A stretch of 7,405 nt of DNA from Polynucleobacter sp. UBA2650 (GTDB lineage: Bacteria; Pseudomonadota; Gammaproteobacteria; Burkholderiales; Burkholderiaceae): positions 24,542 through 31,946 of the forward strand of contig DENG01000109.1 of assembly GCA_002359975.1 (NCBI GenBank). The letters are read 5' to 3'. Positions 5,940 through 7,405 of this stretch are shown here, piece after piece; within the stretch, counting starts at the first letter, position 1, and every line of letters starts with the position of its first letter. A program made the position numbers and the translations under genes. Under the pieces are notes generated by a model. That model had not been told where the DNA came from, did no database searches, and worked only from the letters and a program-made list of their open reading frames with translations.

Positions 5940-6758
5940 ATGCTTCTAACCGATATCGCCATACTTTTGGTTTGTGGTGCCTGCGCTGGATTCTTGGCAG
6001 GCCTACTTGGAATTGGTGGAGGGATGATTCTAGTGCCCTTCATGATCATCGTGTTTAATCACCAAAACTTTAGCCAAGAGATCATCGTGCACATGGCGAT
6101 TGCTACAGGCATGACCACTATTTTATTTACCTCGCTTTCTGCAATTTGGGCTCATCACAAACACGGCTCGATTAACTGGCCATTAGTAACCGGTTTTACC
6201 CCCGGAATTATTGCTGGTAGTTTTGTAGGGGGCAGCGAGCTCTTTGATGCATTCAATACTGGCTGGCTATCACTCTTTTTTGCAGTCTTTATTGTGTATA
6301 CCTCGATCCAGATGTTTATCAATAAGAAGCCAAAGCCTGAGCGTGAGCTCCCTGGCAAAGTTGGCTTATTCTCATATGGCGCTTTTTCTGGAGCCCTCTC
6401 TAGTCTGCTAGGAGCTGGCGGTGCCTTTGTGACCGTACCATTCATGATCTGGTGCAATGTGAAACCACATATTGCGATGGCAACTTCATCCGGTTTGGGA
6501 TTTCCGATTGCATTGGCATCGACGCTTGGCTATGTATTCGGTAGCTATGGCCGCACAGACCTTCCAGCCGGCTCCTTTGGCTATATTTATCTACCCGCAG
6601 TAGCCTGTATTGTTGCTACCAGCATCTTTACGGCGCCGCTTGGGGCAAAACTAGCTCGCAAGCTAAATGTCGTTCAGTTAAAGCGTGTTTTTGGAGTAAT
6701 GCTAATGTTCTTGGCTTTGTTTATGTTCAATGAAGCCCGCAAGGCATTGATTACCTAA
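5940..6758 (+). CDS. TauE/SafE (TSUP) family membrane exporter
   Basis: A 272-residue inner-membrane protein with about eight helices in two homologous halves, each opening with a glycine-rich segment: GFLAGLLGIGGGMILVPFMI at about 17-36 and GALSSLLGAGGAFVTVPFMI at about 151-170. The basic stretch NKKPKPERELPGK (128-140) is the central loop between the halves. Family members export sulphite, sulphoacetate or other small organosulphur or carboxylate anions; the substrate cannot be read from the sequence. No earlier in-frame start exists before the stop at 5907-5909. The start lies 2 nt after the predicted 6S RNA 3' end, and the only Shine-Dalgarno-like sequence, GGGG at 5928-5931, is in the 6S closing stem. 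The TAA overlaps the TAG of the convergent synthetase gene by 2 bases, and the two reading frames overlap by 4 bp. Confidence 0.92.
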   Translation: MLLTDIAILLVCGACAGFLAGLLGIGGGMILVPFMIIVFNHQNFSQEIIVHMAIATGMTTILFTSLSAIWAHHKHGSINWPLVTGFTPGIIAGSFVGGSELFDAFNTGWLSLFFAVFIVYTSIQMFINKKPKPERELPGKVGLFSYGAFSGALSSLLGAGGAFVTVPFMIWCNVKPHIAMATSSGLGFPIALASTLGYVFGSYGRTDLPAGSFGYIYLPAVACIVATSIFTAPLGAKLARKLNVVQLKRVFGVMLMFLALFMFNEARKALIT

Positions 6759-7405
6759 TGACTGTATTGCTCACGTAGTATATTTTTCTGCACTTTGCCC
6801 ATTGCGTTACGTGGCAGACTTTCTAAAATCTCTACCCGCTTTGGCACCTTAAAGTTTGCAATCTTTAACTTGAGCGCATCAATCATTGCCTGGCCATTTA
6901 GTTTGATACCTGGCTTAGGAACCACAAGAGCCATCACCGCTTCACCAAAATCTTTGTGCGGTATACCAATCACAGCACTTTCTTCAACACCATCCATGTC
7001 ATCGATAAAACTCTCGATTTCCTTGGGGTAGACGTTATACCCACCCGAGATGATTAAATCCTTATTGCGGCCAACGATGCAAAGATAATGATTAGGCACC
7101 TTCCCAGCACTTGTTTCTCCACCCCAGCGACCGACATCACCGGTCTTAAACCAACCATCGTTCGTAAACTCTTCGGCGGTCTTCTCGGGCATACGCCAGT
7201 AGCCCTTAAAAATATTGGGGCCACGTACTTCAATGCCGCCGATTTCATCTGGACCACAGAGCTTTCCAGAGTCGCCAACCACGCGCACCTCAACACCAGG
7301 CAACACAACCCCGACTGAACCACCAATCCGTTCCCCCTGATAGGGATTAGAGACCAGCATCACGGTCTCACTCATGCCATAACGCTCAAGAATAGTATGA
7401 CCGCT
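6755..7405 (-). CDS. matB: Acyl-CoA synthetase, MatB-like, N-terminus outside window
   Basis: The C-terminal 216 residues of an ANL-superfamily adenylate-forming CoA ligase; the 5' part lies past the right edge. In order: the A5 motif ERYGMSET (7-14), GGIEVRGPNIFKGYW (56-70), the A7 motif GWFKTGD (84-90), the A8 hinge GRNKDLIISGGYNVYPKEIE (112-131), and the A10 catalytic lysine K204 in LPRNAMGKVQKN. GHTILERYGMSET, NIFKGYWRMPEKT and NVYPKEIESFID resemble malonyl-CoA synthetases (malonate + CoA + ATP to malonyl-CoA) more than long-chain or acetyl ligases, but the substrate-pocket residues are mostly in the missing part, so substrate is inferred. The gene is convergent with the exporter gene and overlaps it by 4 bp. 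Confidence 0.85.
   Translation of the reverse strand, partial: SGHTILERYGMSETVMLVSNPYQGERIGGSVGVVLPGVEVRVVGDSGKLCGPDEIGGIEVRGPNIFKGYWRMPEKTAEEFTNDGWFKTGDVGRWGGETSAGKVPNHYLCIVGRNKDLIISGGYNVYPKEIESFIDDMDGVEESAVIGIPHKDFGEAVMALVVPKPGIKLNGQAMIDALKLKIANFKVPKRVEILESLPRNAMGKVQKNILREQYSH

Noticed and set aside
5764..5949. Open frame of 61 codons after zapA
   Set aside because: It lies wholly within the 6S RNA and its first bases; the RNA structure explains the sequence.
7088..7318. Plus-strand open frame of 76 codons opposite the synthetase
   Set aside because: It is an antisense shadow of conserved ligase motifs on the minus strand.

Overview
The window looks like part of a moderately low-GC betaproteobacterial chromosome, most likely Burkholderiales and possibly Polynucleobacter-like. 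This is an inference from three things: an oxalyl-CoA decarboxylase very close in sequence to the Oxalobacter enzyme, the gene order zapB-like / zapA / 6S RNA, and compact spacing. I recognise no mobile element, CRISPR array, tRNA or rRNA.

Left part, minus strand (1-2252): the 5' two thirds or more of oxc (oxalyl-CoA decarboxylase, oxalate catabolism) runs off the left edge. Upstream of it lies a gene for a small cysteine-free Crp/Fnr-family regulator, transcribed in the same direction. The 146-bp gap between them holds a perfect TTGAC-N4-GTCAA palindrome of the Fnr type. It is centred 41.5 bp upstream of the start point predicted from a TAAGAT -10 element. A 19-bp terminator-like palindrome abuts the oxc ribosome binding site. 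The regulator's recognition helix carries the E-x-x-S-R residues that read TTGA half sites in Fnr, so it is the obvious candidate to control oxc.

Middle part, plus strand (about 2335-5161): a cobalamin riboswitch leads into btuB (TonB-dependent outer-membrane B12 receptor) and a small six-helix membrane protein that I call BtuM-like (solitary S-component-type cobalamin transporter). Together these would make a B12 uptake module under B12 feedback control, with no BtuCDF ABC transporter in view.

Right-middle part, plus strand (5183-6758): a ZapB-like short coiled-coil protein and ZapA (FtsZ-ring factors) overlap each other. The 6S RNA gene ssrS follows, with a 5' closing-stem strand that lies inside the end of zapA. 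A TauE/SafE-family (TSUP) membrane exporter then begins almost on the last base of the 6S RNA. No terminator is visible between btuM and zapB or between ssrS and the exporter gene, so transcripts may run through the whole plus-strand block.

Right edge, minus strand (6755-7405): the C-terminal domain of an acyl-CoA/malonyl-CoA synthetase (MatB-like) converges on the exporter gene, and the two stop codons overlap. Most of the window is ordinary core metabolism and cell division. The most informative parts are the oxc promoter architecture, the nested boundaries of ssrS, and the B12 leader.
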